A stretch of DNA of 64,000 nucleotides from Sphingomicrobium clamense (GTDB taxonomy: Bacteria; Pseudomonadota; Alphaproteobacteria; Sphingomonadales; Sphingomonadaceae), in assembly GCF_019264355.1 (NCBI RefSeq), contig NZ_JAHVAH010000001.1:1968001-2032000 (forward strand). The letters run 5' to 3'. The notes below the pieces were generated by a model. The model was not told the origin of the DNA. It ran no database searches and saw only the letters and a program-made list of their open reading frames with translations. Shown piece by piece: positions 17,401-25,842 of the stretch. The translations under genes were made by a program, and so were the position numbers. The first letter of the stretch is position 1. The number at the start of each line of letters is the position of its first letter.

Positions 17401-17733
17401 TGGGAAATCTGGGCCTTTGAACTGGGCGGCATGGACCCGATCGCCGCGATCCGCTCGGCAACGCTCAACCCGGCCGTGACGCTCGGCCTCGACCACCAGC
17501 TGGGCAGCATCACTGCCGGCAAGCTGGCCGATCTGGTCGTGCTCGACGCCAATCCGCTCGACGACATCAAGAATACGCGGACCGTCAACATGGTGATGCA
17601 GGGCGGACGCCTGTTCGACCAGAACCTCACCACCATCGCGGGCGGCAGCGGCCAGCTCGAGCCCTTCTGGTTCCAGACCAACGCCGGCGCGGCCTATAGC
17701 GGCGGCGAGAGCGAAACCGACCAGCAGGACTAG
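14449..17733 (+). CDS. Secreted TolB-like beta-propeller / amidohydrolase fusion
   Basis: A 1094-residue exported protein with a signal peptide (cleavage near AYAQ, residue ~21). Residues ~50-640 are a TolB/PD40-type beta-propeller with repeated 'SPDG' blades (VFSPDGSQIAFTSDRSGGDN, FSPDGRYMYFSDDA). Residues ~660-1080 are an amidohydrolase of the imidazolonepropionase type: TGARIITMNGDEVIENGTIL, then the metal-binding HxH in IDAHWHGPM (about His728/His730) and the closing GKLADLVVLDANPLDDI. It probably hydrolyses a cyclic amide or peptide substrate in the periplasm; the substrate is unknown. Such fusions recur in proteobacteria. Confidence 0.88.
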   Translation: MKRILLLSAATFALATPAYAQHEHDEGPGPSPALDAAMEEDEAEEEKWDVSTPRGPGENVAIDTTSGTWISLDVSPNGQEIVFDLLGDIYLLPITGGDAVPIASGHQWDMQPVFSPDGSQIAFTSDRSGGDNLWVMNRDGSDPVQVSDESFRLLNQPEWTPDGEYVVGRKHFTSARSLGAGEMWLYHKSGGSGGVQMTKRRTDQKDTGEPAFSPDGRYMYFSDDATPGDTFEYSKDVNGQIYVIRRLDRETGEIETIVSGAGGAIRPTPSPDGTKLAFVRRIRAQSMLMVMDLDSGRITPVTDILDRDMQETWAVHGVYPHMAWTPDGQDIVFWAKGGIHRVNVASRQVSEIPFRVTGSRWVGDVVRFQQDAAPDSFQTKALRFVTVRPDGNSVVFEALGKLHVRDLTTGSTRALTRDTDRMQSYPTFSRDGSQLAWVEWDDQDLSRIMVARGDGSRARALNLPPGHYVEPAFSPDGNHLAYRRTGGGYITSPLYSRDTGLYVKRLSGGEPMRVSRSGADPQWGRDSNRLFFVTGEDDATVLKSVDLETREMQTHFSSEYAGDYRLSPDENWVAFTERFQTYVLPFARSGRTQTLNPKDKSLPQAQVTADVGDWVHWAADSDTLYFAEGPALYRREVVDPASLGDGETEKLADLAITATMAKPSGMLALTGARIITMNGDEVIENGTILIDGDTISAVGPTAAMTYPAGTPSIDVTGKTIIPGLIDAHWHGPMGSGLVIPQQNWSHAASLAYGVTTVQDPSNNSYTVFAASEYQKAGKILAPRIFSTGTILYGATTPFTAQIDSLDDARSHLRRLKSMGAWSVKSYNQPRRDQRQMVIEAARELEMEVMPEGGSLFMHNMTMVADGHTTIEHALPVADIYEDVTDFWGGKEGDDVTAYTPTLNVAYGGPWGEMYWYMTTPVWAEPILGRWVPRGNIDAASRRGTFFPVEENNLKSVAEAAKQLNDVGVLTNIGAHGQREGLGAHWEIWAFELGGMDPIAAIRSATLNPAVTLGLDHQLGSITAGKLADLVVLDANPLDDIKNTRTVNMVMQGGRLFDQNLTTIAGGSGQLEPFWFQTNAGAAYSGGESETDQQD

Positions 17734-17739
17734 CCCAAC

Positions 17740-17780
17740 TTGACATTGCGACAACGCTTCTTCATGTAACATTGTTACAT
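17740..17780 (+). promoter_or_regulatory. Candidate promoter with perfect palindromic operator
   Basis: A TTGACA hexamer (17740-17745) is followed by a perfect palindrome ATGTAAC-att-GTTACAT (17764-17780) where a -10 element would fall. The start codon of the beta-propeller lipoprotein is at 17796. A repressor binding this site would block the promoter; its identity is unknown. Confidence 0.5.
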
Positions 17781-17795
17781 TGAAGGAGCCTGTCC

Positions 17796-19694
17796 ATGTC
17801 GCGTTCGCTTCTCGTCACCCTGCTTCCGCTCACCGCGCTGGGATGCGCGTCGCAGGCGGACAGTCCTCCACCAACGCCCCAGGCCGGCCTCGCTTCCTTC
17901 GAGAGCGAAGAGGAATTTCTCGCCTTCTATCGCAAGCATGCGCAACAGCTCCAGCGGCGCGAGAATAACGTCCAATATGAAATGGCGGACGGCGCGATCC
18001 CCGCTCCGCCCCCGCCCGCTGCGACCGCGCCCGAGGCGATGGTGGTCACCGGATCGAGGGTCTCGGACGATGCGATCACCAACACGCAGGTCGCGGGCGT
18101 CGATGAAGGCGGGATCGTCAAGAAGCGCGGCGACATCCTCGTCGTGCTGCGCCGTGGTCGCCTCTTCACCATGTCGATCGCCGACGGCTCGCTCGCCAAG
18201 ATCGACCAGGTCGATGCCTATCCGCCCGGCACGTCGGGCCAGGGCAGCTGGTATGACGAGATGCTGCTCAAGGACGATATGGTCGTCGTCATCGGCTACA
18301 GCTATGCGCGTGGCGGGACCGAGGTCATCCGCTTCAATCTCGATGCGGACGGCGAGCTCACCTACCGCGACGCGACCCATTTGCGCTCGAACGACTATTA
18401 CAGCTCGCGCAATTACGCCTCGCGCCTGATCGGCGACCGGCTGGTCTACTACACCCCGCTCTATCTGGGCTGGGGCGACGATCCTTACCAGTTCTTCCCT
18501 GCCTGGCGCCGCTGGCGCGGCCAAGTTGACGAGGAATTCACGCCGCTCCTCGGCCCGACCGAGCTATACTACGTGCCCACGCTTCGCGGCGAAGAAGGCG
18601 CGGATTTCTCCGCACTCCACAGCGTCATCGAATGCGACCTGACCGCTCGCGAGGTCGATTGCGACGCGCGCGCGGTGCTGGGGCCCTCGTCGCGCACTTT
18701 CTTCGTCTCGCAGGACGCCGTCTATCTCTGGATGAGCAACGCCTATCGCTGGGACGCCGACAGGAAACGCTCCTTCCTCTACCGTCTCCCCTTCTCCGAC
18801 GACGAGACACCCAGCGCGATCGCGACCTTCGGGCAGCCGGTCGACCAGTTCAGCTTCCGCGAAGACACGGCAGGCGGCATCCTCGACGTGCTCGTGCGCA
18901 ACGAAGGTGGCGGCGACTGGATGTGGAATCCCGAGGTGACCGGCGGCGACGTCGCCTTGCTGTCGCTGCCCTTGTCGGAACTTGGCGACGGGTCGGGCCG
19001 CGCCGACGCCCGCTTCTACCGCGACCTTCCTGCCGTCGAGGGCTACAACTTCCAGAACCGGTTCGTGGGCCGCCACATCCTCTACGGCGCGGGCAATTTT
19101 GCCGCCCGCAAGCCCGCCATCCTCGTCGCCGCCGATACGCGCGGCGGCCCGATCACGCCGCTTGCCGTGCCGCACGCCATCGAGCGGCTCGACCTGATGG
19201 GCAGCGACGGCATCGTGATCGGCTCGGGCGCGAAAGGGCTGACCTTTACATCGGTCCTGCTCGACGGCACCGCGCGGCTCGGCTCCGACTTCACCTTCCC
19301 CAAGGCGAGCCAAGGCGAAAATCGTAGCCACGCCTATTTCTTCCGGCCCGACAATCGCGACGGCACGGATGGCATCCTCGGCCTCCCTGTCGCCAAGCGG
19401 CTCGAACCGAGCGCGCGGCGTTTTCTCGGCAATGGCAGCGCCATCCTGTTCCTCGAGCGCGACGACCGTGCGCTGTCGATGGCGGGTGAGCTGGTCGCCA
19501 ATGCGGCAGGCGCACGCGACGATGCCTGCGTCGCCAGCTGCGTCGACTGGTACGGCAATGCACGCCCGATCTTCGTCGGCGACCGCGTCTTCGCGTTGAT
19601 GGGATACGAGCTGGTCGAAGGGCGATTCGACGGGTCGGAGATCCGCGAGATCGCGCGCCTCGACTATGCGCCCGCCCCTCGCCCGCGACGCTAG
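17796..19694 (+). CDS. Lipoprotein with C-terminal beta-propeller domain
   Basis: A 632-residue lipoprotein: signal MSRSLLVTLLPLTALGC ends in a good lipobox (TALG-C, Cys17). The body matches the secreted 'beta-propeller distantly related to WD-40' family, with NTQVAGVDEGGIVKKRGDIL and VVLRRGRLFTMSIADGSL early on. Two Cys pairs late in the sequence (DDACVASCVDWYG) may be disulphide-linked. No enzymatic motif is seen; a scaffold or binding role at the envelope is plausible. It has its own promoter with a palindrome upstream and ends about 100 bp before the bkd operon. Confidence 0.8.
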   Translation: MSRSLLVTLLPLTALGCASQADSPPPTPQAGLASFESEEEFLAFYRKHAQQLQRRENNVQYEMADGAIPAPPPPAATAPEAMVVTGSRVSDDAITNTQVAGVDEGGIVKKRGDILVVLRRGRLFTMSIADGSLAKIDQVDAYPPGTSGQGSWYDEMLLKDDMVVVIGYSYARGGTEVIRFNLDADGELTYRDATHLRSNDYYSSRNYASRLIGDRLVYYTPLYLGWGDDPYQFFPAWRRWRGQVDEEFTPLLGPTELYYVPTLRGEEGADFSALHSVIECDLTAREVDCDARAVLGPSSRTFFVSQDAVYLWMSNAYRWDADRKRSFLYRLPFSDDETPSAIATFGQPVDQFSFREDTAGGILDVLVRNEGGGDWMWNPEVTGGDVALLSLPLSELGDGSGRADARFYRDLPAVEGYNFQNRFVGRHILYGAGNFAARKPAILVAADTRGGPITPLAVPHAIERLDLMGSDGIVIGSGAKGLTFTSVLLDGTARLGSDFTFPKASQGENRSHAYFFRPDNRDGTDGILGLPVAKRLEPSARRFLGNGSAILFLERDDRALSMAGELVANAAGARDDACVASCVDWYGNARPIFVGDRVFALMGYELVEGRFDGSEIREIARLDYAPAPRPRR

Positions 19695-19794
19695 GGAACG
19701 CACACGCTCTTCCATCCTGCGCGTCTCTCCGTTAGGGGAGCGCCAACAGGATCGCCGCACGCCATTCGTGCGTTCGCGGCAGGAGAGGTTGAGA

Positions 19795-21054
19795 ATGGCA
19801 CGATCTGACAAGCGCAGTAATCGCCCTGCGCTTTTCCTTCACGTTCCCGAGCCGCCCGCGCGGCCGGGCGAGACTCCCGACTACAGCTTCCTCGAGATTC
19901 CGGCTGCGGGCGAGGCACCGCGCCCCGACGCGCATTGCGAGGCGGAGGAAACGCATCCGCTGACCACGCACCTCGTGCGCGTGCTCGACGACAGTGCCGA
20001 CGCGGTGGGGCCGTGGGACCCCAAGCTCGACCCCAGCGTGCTGCTTAAGATCTATCGCGACATGGTCACGGTCCGCGTGTTCGACGATCGCATGTATCGG
20101 GCCCAGCGCCAGGGCAAGACCAGCTTCTACATGAAGTGCACCGGCGAAGAGGCGATCGCGACCGCCGCCGCCGCCGCCGTCCATGACGAGGATATCCACT
20201 TCCCGACCTACCGCCAGCAGGGGCTGCTCGTCAGCAGAGGCTATCCGCTGGTGAAGATGATGTGCCAGATCTACTCGAACGCGGGCGACCACATGAAGGG
20301 TCGCCAGCTGCCGATCATGTATTCGGACAAGGAAAATGGCTTCTTCTCCATCTCGGGCAACCTCGCGACGCAGTTCCCGCAGGCGGTCGGCTGGGCGATG
20401 GCTTCGGCGATCAAGGGCGACAGCCGCATCGCGATGGGCTGGATCGGCGACGGTGCGACCGCGGAAGGCGACTTCCACGCCGCGATGACCTTCGCCAGCG
20501 TCTACCAGGCCCCTGTCATCCTCGCGACTACCAACAATCAGTGGGCGATTTCGAGCTTTTCGGGCATCGCCGGCGGCGAACGCGCGACCTTTGCGCAGCG
20601 CGCCATCGGCTACGGCATGGCCGGGCTTCGCGTCGACGGCAACGACGCGCTTGCCGTCTATGCTGCGGTCAACTGGGCTGCCGAGCGTGCGCGCGCCAAC
20701 AAGGGCCCGACGCTGATCGAATTCTTCACCTACCGCGCCGAGGGGCACAGCACGTCGGACGATCCGACCGGCTACCGCCCCAAGGGCGAGGAAACGGCCT
20801 GGCCACTGGGCGATCCCGTCGAGCGGCTGCGCGCCCACCTCGTCAAGCTGGGCGAGTGGGACGACGACAAGGAATCCGAACTGCTCGAGGAAACGTCCAA
20901 GACGGTTCGCGCCGCGCAGAAGGAAGCCGAGAAGCTCGGCGTCCTTTCCGACCAGGGCGACGAGGGCAAGGAAACCATGTTCGAGGATGTCTATGCCGAC
21001 ATGCCGTGGCACATCGCCGAACAGCGCGATGCGGCGCTGAAGGAGGGCGAATAA
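19795..21054 (+). CDS. bkdA1: Branched-chain 2-oxoacid dehydrogenase E1 alpha
   Basis: TPP-dependent E1 alpha subunit that decarboxylates the 2-oxoacids of Val, Leu and Ile. The TPP-binding motif is visible as GWIGDGATAEGDFHAAMTFA ... NNQWAIS near residues 218-250, with SFYMKCTGEEAIATAAAAAV and the phosphorylation-loop-like FFTYRAEGHSTSDD. An AGGAGAGG ribosome site supports the ATG at 19795 (419 aa, normal length). The stop overlaps the E1 beta start (TAATG), so the subunits are translationally coupled. Confidence 0.93.
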   Translation: MARSDKRSNRPALFLHVPEPPARPGETPDYSFLEIPAAGEAPRPDAHCEAEETHPLTTHLVRVLDDSADAVGPWDPKLDPSVLLKIYRDMVTVRVFDDRMYRAQRQGKTSFYMKCTGEEAIATAAAAAVHDEDIHFPTYRQQGLLVSRGYPLVKMMCQIYSNAGDHMKGRQLPIMYSDKENGFFSISGNLATQFPQAVGWAMASAIKGDSRIAMGWIGDGATAEGDFHAAMTFASVYQAPVILATTNNQWAISSFSGIAGGERATFAQRAIGYGMAGLRVDGNDALAVYAAVNWAAERARANKGPTLIEFFTYRAEGHSTSDDPTGYRPKGEETAWPLGDPVERLRAHLVKLGEWDDDKESELLEETSKTVRAAQKEAEKLGVLSDQGDEGKETMFEDVYADMPWHIAEQRDAALKEGE

Positions 21055-22067
21055 TGGCGGTCATGAACATGATCCAGGCCATCAACTCGGCCCACAAGGT
21101 GCTCATGCGCGAGGACGAGGACACCGTCGTTTTCGGAGAGGACGTCGGCTATTTCGGCGGCGTGTTCCGCGCGACCGAGGGCCTGCAGAAGGAATTCGGC
21201 AAGGAGCGCTGCTTCGACGCCCCCATCTCGGAGAACGGGATCGCCGCAGTCGCGGTCGGGATGGCGGCCTATGGCCTCAAGCCGCTCATCGAGATCCAGT
21301 TCGCCGACTATATCTACCCCGCCTACGACCAGATCGTCTCCGAAGTCGCCAAGATGCGCTATCGAACCGCGGCGGAGTGGACGATGCCGATGGTCATCCG
21401 CTCGCCTTATGGTGGCGGCATCTATGGTGGCCAGACGCACTCGCAATCGCCCGAAAGCCTGTTCACCCACATCGCGGGGCTCAAGGTCGTCATTCCGTCG
21501 ACGCCGTACGACGCCAAGGGGCTGCTGATCGCGGCGACGGAAGATCCGGATCCGGTGATCTTCTTCGAACCCAAGCGTATCTATAACGGCCCGTTCGACG
21601 GGCATCACGACCGCCCGGTCTCGCCCTGGTCGAAGCACCCGGCCGCCGAAGTTCCCGAGGGCCACTTTACGGTGCCGCTGGGCAAGGCCAACGTCGTCCG
21701 CGAAGGCGAAGCGCTGACTGTGCTCGCCTATGGCACGATGGTGCATGTCGCGCTCGCCGCGATGGAGGAAGCGGACATCGACGCCGAGGTCATCGACCTG
21801 CGCACGCTCGTGCCCCTCGACATCGAGGCGATCGAGGAGAGCGTGAAGAAGACGGGTCGCTGCCTCATCGTCCACGAAGCCCCGCGCACGTCGGGTTTCG
21901 GCGCCGAGCTCAGCGCGCTCGTGACCGAACGCTGCTTCTACCATCTCGAAGCGCCGGTGGAGCGCGTGACCGGCTGGGACACGCCCTACCCGCACAGCTA
22001 CGAATGGACATATTTCCCGGGCCCCGCCCGCATCAAAACCGCTCTTGAGAAAGTGATGGCCGACTAA
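21054..22067 (+). CDS. bkdA2: Branched-chain 2-oxoacid dehydrogenase E1 beta
   Basis: Pairs with E1 alpha to form the alpha2beta2 decarboxylase. The 337-residue protein shows AINSAHKVLMREDEDTVVFG, EDVGYFGGVFRATEGLQKEF, the ISENGIAAVAVGMAAYGLKP segment and the transketolase C-domain with IDLRTLVPLDIEAIEESVKK. Its ATG overlaps the upstream stop by 1 base and its own stop overlaps the E2 start the same way, giving fixed stoichiometry through coupled translation. Confidence 0.94.
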   Translation: MAVMNMIQAINSAHKVLMREDEDTVVFGEDVGYFGGVFRATEGLQKEFGKERCFDAPISENGIAAVAVGMAAYGLKPLIEIQFADYIYPAYDQIVSEVAKMRYRTAAEWTMPMVIRSPYGGGIYGGQTHSQSPESLFTHIAGLKVVIPSTPYDAKGLLIAATEDPDPVIFFEPKRIYNGPFDGHHDRPVSPWSKHPAAEVPEGHFTVPLGKANVVREGEALTVLAYGTMVHVALAAMEEADIDAEVIDLRTLVPLDIEAIEESVKKTGRCLIVHEAPRTSGFGAELSALVTERCFYHLEAPVERVTGWDTPYPHSYEWTYFPGPARIKTALEKVMAD

Positions 22068-23335
22068 TGGGTACCTACAACTTCAAGCTGCCGGACATCG
22101 GCGAAGGCATCGCGGAAGCCGAGATTGTCGAATGGCACGTCAAGGTCGGCGATGTCATCGAGGAAGACGCGCATCTCGCCGACATGATGACCGACAAGGC
22201 GACCGTGGAAATGGAAAGCCCGGTCGCGGGCAAGGTCGTAAAGCTCGCCGGTGAAGTCGGCGACCAGATCGCGATCGGCTCGGTGCTGGTCGAGATTGAG
22301 ACCGAGGGCGATGCCCCTGCCCCCGAGACGGAAGAGGAAATGGTCATTGCCGACGGCGCCGAAGAACCGACCGAGGAACAGGAAGAAGAGCTTCCCGCCG
22401 TCATGGATGACGAAGCGGAGGAGGAGCCGACACCTGCGCCCGAGCCTGAAGCAGCCCCCGAGCCCGCCGGAGAAGCCAAGGGCGAGAAGGTTCTCGCCTC
22501 GCCCACCGTGCGCCAGCGTGCGCGCGACCTCGGCATTGATTTGTCCAAGGTGAAAACCACGAGCGACCGCGTCCGCCATTCGGACCTCGACGCCTACCTC
22601 ATGTATAATGGCGGCAGCGTCAGCCATGGCGGTTCGGCAACCCGCGCCGACGAGACCATCAAGGTCGTCGGCATGCGCCGCAAGATCGCCGAGAACATGC
22701 AGGCGGCCAAGCGCAAGATCCCGCACTTCACGCTGGTCGAGGAATTCGACGTCACCGCGCTCGAGGATACGCGCGCGATGATGAACAAGGATCGCGGCGA
22801 CAATCCCAAGCTCACCGTGCTGCCCTTTCTCATCACCGCGATGGCCAAGGCACTGCCCGCCTGGCCGATGCTCAACGCGACCTATGACGACGACAAGAAT
22901 GTCGTGACGCGTCACGGGTCGATGAATCTCGGCATGGCCGCGCAGACCGACAGCGGGCTGATGGTTCCGGTGATCAAGAATGCGCATTCGATGAGCGTCT
23001 GGCAGCTCGCACGCGAAATCGGCCGCCTTGCCGACGAAGCGCGCAGCGGCAAGATCGCCCGCGACGACCTGCAGGGCGCGACCATCTCCCTGTCGAGCCT
23101 CGGCCCGATGGGCGGCGTCACCTCGACCCCGGTCATTGCGCCGCCGCAGGTGGCGATCATCGCAGTCAACAAGATGCAGGAGCTTCCTGTCATCGAAAAT
23201 GGCGAGCTGGTCGCGAAGAAGAAGATGAACCTCTCGCTTTCGTGCGATCACCGCGTCGTCGACGGCTGGGACGCGGCAAGCTTCCTTCAGGAAATGAAGA
23301 AGTTCGTCGAAAATCCGATCCGGCTTCTGAGCTAG
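22067..23335 (+). CDS. bkdB: Branched-chain 2-oxoacid dehydrogenase E2 (dihydrolipoyl acyltransferase)
   Basis: Core acyltransferase of the complex. Residues 1-80 are one lipoyl domain with the lipoylated Lys44 in MMTDKATVEME. An acidic Pro/Glu/Ala linker follows (80-140), then the subunit-binding domain (VLASPTVRQRARDLGIDLSK) and the catalytic domain ending with the active-site motif DHRVVDGWDAASF near residue 392. E3 (lipoamide dehydrogenase) is not encoded here and is presumably shared with other 2-oxoacid dehydrogenases. Confidence 0.94.
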   Translation: MGTYNFKLPDIGEGIAEAEIVEWHVKVGDVIEEDAHLADMMTDKATVEMESPVAGKVVKLAGEVGDQIAIGSVLVEIETEGDAPAPETEEEMVIADGAEEPTEEQEEELPAVMDDEAEEEPTPAPEPEAAPEPAGEAKGEKVLASPTVRQRARDLGIDLSKVKTTSDRVRHSDLDAYLMYNGGSVSHGGSATRADETIKVVGMRRKIAENMQAAKRKIPHFTLVEEFDVTALEDTRAMMNKDRGDNPKLTVLPFLITAMAKALPAWPMLNATYDDDKNVVTRHGSMNLGMAAQTDSGLMVPVIKNAHSMSVWQLAREIGRLADEARSGKIARDDLQGATISLSSLGPMGGVTSTPVIAPPQVAIIAVNKMQELPVIENGELVAKKKMNLSLSCDHRVVDGWDAASFLQEMKKFVENPIRLLS

Positions 23336-23348
23336 AGGCCCGGCCCGC

Positions 23349-24506
23349 TTGGATACTTCGGTCAGCCTGTACACGCTGATGCTCGGTCTGATCGGCGGGC
23401 TGGCCGTGCTGGCACTCGTCGTTCGCATGGGAACGCAGCGTCATGCCGCGCTCGGATGGCTGGTGGCCGCGCTAGCGGTAGGGGCGGCCAATACTTGGCT
23501 ATTTGCCAACGGAGGGGCGGGATCCACCACACGTAGCCTGCTCTACATCGGCGATCCACTGGCGCTGTTTTGCGTCGCCCAGTCCATCCGCCTCGCGCTC
23601 GGAGTGGGCCGCGCGCCTTTGCTCGTTCCGTTGGCCATGACAGGATTGTCGGGGCTTTCACTGGCACTGCTGCTGGTCGAGGCGCCGATCGCTGTCGAAG
23701 CGATCCCCGCAATGAGCGCAGGCCTGATCGCCTACGCCGATGCGTTGCGCGCGATCTGGCGCGCCGGACGAGGCTTCATCCGCGACGGATTGCTCGTGTC
23801 CATGTCGGTCATGGTCATCACCGATATCGTGCGCTTTCCTTTCTTCCCGACGCTGCTCGACGGCGGGCGGGCCTATCCCGGACTGGGGCCGACCTGGCTG
23901 CCCGAATTCCTGCTGATCACGACCAGCTTCGCGGTTCCGGCGGTAGTTCTCTTCATCATCGCAGCTATCGTCACGCGCGTCATCGGAACCTACCGCGACC
24001 GCTCCGAGCGCGACGTGCTGACCGATCTCTACAACCGCCGTGCCTTCACCGACGCGGTGCGCAACGTCCGCCCGTCGGTCGGCGTCCTGGTCGTGGCGGA
24101 CATCGATCATTTCAAGTCGATCAATGACACATTCGGACATGGCGTGGGTGACGAGGTCATCAGCCGCTTCGCCGCCATGATGCGCGAATATTCTCCGCTG
24201 GCCGCGCGGCTCGGCGGCGAAGAATTCGCCATCGCGCTTCCCGGCGCCTCCTTGAGCGAGGGCGAAGCGATCGCCGAACGCATGCGGTCGAGCTTCGCGG
24301 CGTTCAGCCATCCCGCCATCGACGACGAGCGACCGCTGAGCGCGAGCTTCGGCATCGCGCCCTATTCCGCCCGGCAGTCGCTCGCCGAAAGCCTCGATCG
24401 CGCCGACCGGGCCCTCTACCGCGCCAAGCGACAGGGTCGAAATTGCGTTGCCATTTTCGGCACCGACCAGCGCGAGCGCGGCGACGGCACGCTCGTCCAC
24501 GGCTGA
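23349..24506 (+). CDS. Membrane-bound diguanylate cyclase (GGDEF)
   Basis: An inner-membrane c-di-GMP synthase. About seven hydrophobic helices occupy residues 5-215, followed by a GGDEF domain with DVLTDLYNRRAF, DIDHFKSINDTFGHGVGDEV and the active-site loop RLGGEEFAIALPG (GGEEF form, active in known enzymes). The RxxD inhibitory site expected upstream of GGEEF is absent, so product inhibition there is unlikely. A TTG start 13 bp after bkdB is used; no ATG lies early in the frame. It may be co-transcribed with the bkd genes but has no obvious link to them. Confidence 0.85.
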   Translation: MDTSVSLYTLMLGLIGGLAVLALVVRMGTQRHAALGWLVAALAVGAANTWLFANGGAGSTTRSLLYIGDPLALFCVAQSIRLALGVGRAPLLVPLAMTGLSGLSLALLLVEAPIAVEAIPAMSAGLIAYADALRAIWRAGRGFIRDGLLVSMSVMVITDIVRFPFFPTLLDGGRAYPGLGPTWLPEFLLITTSFAVPAVVLFIIAAIVTRVIGTYRDRSERDVLTDLYNRRAFTDAVRNVRPSVGVLVVADIDHFKSINDTFGHGVGDEVISRFAAMMREYSPLAARLGGEEFAIALPGASLSEGEAIAERMRSSFAAFSHPAIDDERPLSASFGIAPYSARQSLAESLDRADRALYRAKRQGRNCVAIFGTDQRERGDGTLVHG

Positions 24507-24589
24507 CCTTGCAAAGTCATCGTCGCAAGCGCACACTCACCGGGTGAGTTGCGTGGCGTCGGTGACATCCAGCAGGGGGACGCAACACC

Positions 24590-25228
24590 ATGAAAACCAT
24601 ATTATCCCGCCGCCGCATGCTCGCGGGCGGCATCGGCATTACCGTCGGCGCACCGCTGATCGCGCAGGATACGGTGATCGACCGCATGATGAAGGCGACA
24701 CCGCCACAGCAGCTTGGACCGTTTTATCCGGTGGCACGACCGCTCGACCAGGACGCGGACCTCACCCAACTCGATGGGCATGACGAACGCGCCGAAGGGC
24801 CGCTGCTCGACGTCTATGGCGTCGTGCGCGATTTCGACGGCACGCCGGTACCGGGCGCGAAGCTCGATCTTTGGCAAGCCAACGTTCACGGCCGCTACAT
24901 GCACGGAGGCGACGATCGCGAGGACCTCCCGCTCGATCCCCATTTCCAGGGCTCCGCCATCGTCATGACGGACGACGACGGCCGCTATCGCTTCCGCACG
25001 ATCAAGCCGGGCATCTATGGCGTCGGCACGCTCGTGCGGCCGCGCCACATCCACTTCACCATTGATGGCAAGCAATCGCGGCTGACGACGCAGATGTATT
25101 TCCCGGGCGAGAAAGAGAATGCCAACGAGGACATCAAGGACGACTCGCTCCTCGTCGCCAATCGCTCCGATCCGCTCGACGGCACGGTCGAAGCGCTTCG
25201 CTGGGACGTGGTGCTTCCGTTCGGCTAG
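24590..25228 (+). CDS. Exported intradiol ring-cleavage dioxygenase-like protein
   Basis: The 212-residue protein resembles the catalytic core of protocatechuate 3,4-dioxygenase: LGPFYPVARP, DVYGVVRDFDGTPVPGAKLD, LWQANVHGRYMH, FRTIKPGIYG and PRHIHFTI. The two Tyr and the HxH His are the expected Fe(III) ligands. An N-terminal RRRMLAGGIGITVGAP segment resembles a twin-arginine signal, so the folded iron enzyme may be exported. No other ring-cleavage pathway gene is adjacent. It overlaps azoR convergently by 4 bp. Confidence 0.85.
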   Translation: MKTILSRRRMLAGGIGITVGAPLIAQDTVIDRMMKATPPQQLGPFYPVARPLDQDADLTQLDGHDERAEGPLLDVYGVVRDFDGTPVPGAKLDLWQANVHGRYMHGGDDREDLPLDPHFQGSAIVMTDDDGRYRFRTIKPGIYGVGTLVRPRHIHFTIDGKQSRLTTQMYFPGEKENANEDIKDDSLLVANRSDPLDGTVEALRWDVVLPFG

Positions 25229-25749
25229 GCCGCGAGCCGCTCGATCTGACTGCCGGCCTTTCCGAGCGCCTCGGTTCGAGCGTCGGGCGAGATGGCGACG
25301 CCCAACGCCTCGACGAATTCGGGCTCGATGCCAAGGAAGTTGAAGAAGGCCTTGAGGTAGCTCTTGTTGTGCTCGAACGGGTTGTCGTCGGCATAGACGC
25401 CGCCCGAAGCGAGCGCGACGATGACGCGCTTGTCGCCGACCAGACCCTTGGGGCCTTCGGGCAAATAGGCAAAAGTCGTGCCCGCAACCGCGAGCCGGTC
25501 GAGCCACGCCTTCAATTGGCTGGGCACGGTAAAATTGTACATCGGTGCGCCCACGACGATCGTATCGGCCGCCATGAACTCCGCGAGCACGTCGGGATTC
25601 TGGCCGCGTTCGGTGAGGTGGGTAAGCGGATTGGCGACGAGGTCGCGGTGGACGACTTCTCCGCCTAGCTGGTCGGCGATGTCGGCCGTGAGATGGCGCG
25701 AAACGCTGTCGGCCCCCGAAATGCTGCTGTCGATACGAAGGATGGTCAT
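25225..25749 (-). CDS. azoR: FMN-dependent NADH-azoreductase
   Basis: Flavodoxin-like oxidoreductase that reduces quinones and azo compounds by two electrons. Family motifs are ILRIDSSISGADSVSRHLTA (phosphate-binding loop for FMN), GAPMYNFTVPSQLKAWLDRL and TFAYLPEGPKGLVGDKRVIV with ALASGGVYAD. At 174 aa it is about 20-30 residues shorter than typical AzoR, missing part of the C-terminal helix. The ATG at 25749 starts at the conserved strand. It is divergent from an HxlR regulator across 93 bp. Confidence 0.88.
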   Translation of the reverse strand: MTILRIDSSISGADSVSRHLTADIADQLGGEVVHRDLVANPLTHLTERGQNPDVLAEFMAADTIVVGAPMYNFTVPSQLKAWLDRLAVAGTTFAYLPEGPKGLVGDKRVIVALASGGVYADDNPFEHNKSYLKAFFNFLGIEPEFVEALGVAISPDARTEALGKAGSQIERLAA

Positions 25750-25842
25750 GGCACTGGCTTTCTTGGTTACGGTTTGATACCAAGGCCCATATCGTGACCG
25801 TCGAAAATCCCGCAAGACGGCACATTTTTGGGAGCGAGGCAC

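Noticed and set aside
16027..17772. A 581-residue antisense open frame opposite the amidohydrolase fusion
   Set aside because: GC-rich coding DNA commonly leaves long antisense frames. The sense strand has a clear domain structure, and the antisense product has no recognisable fold.
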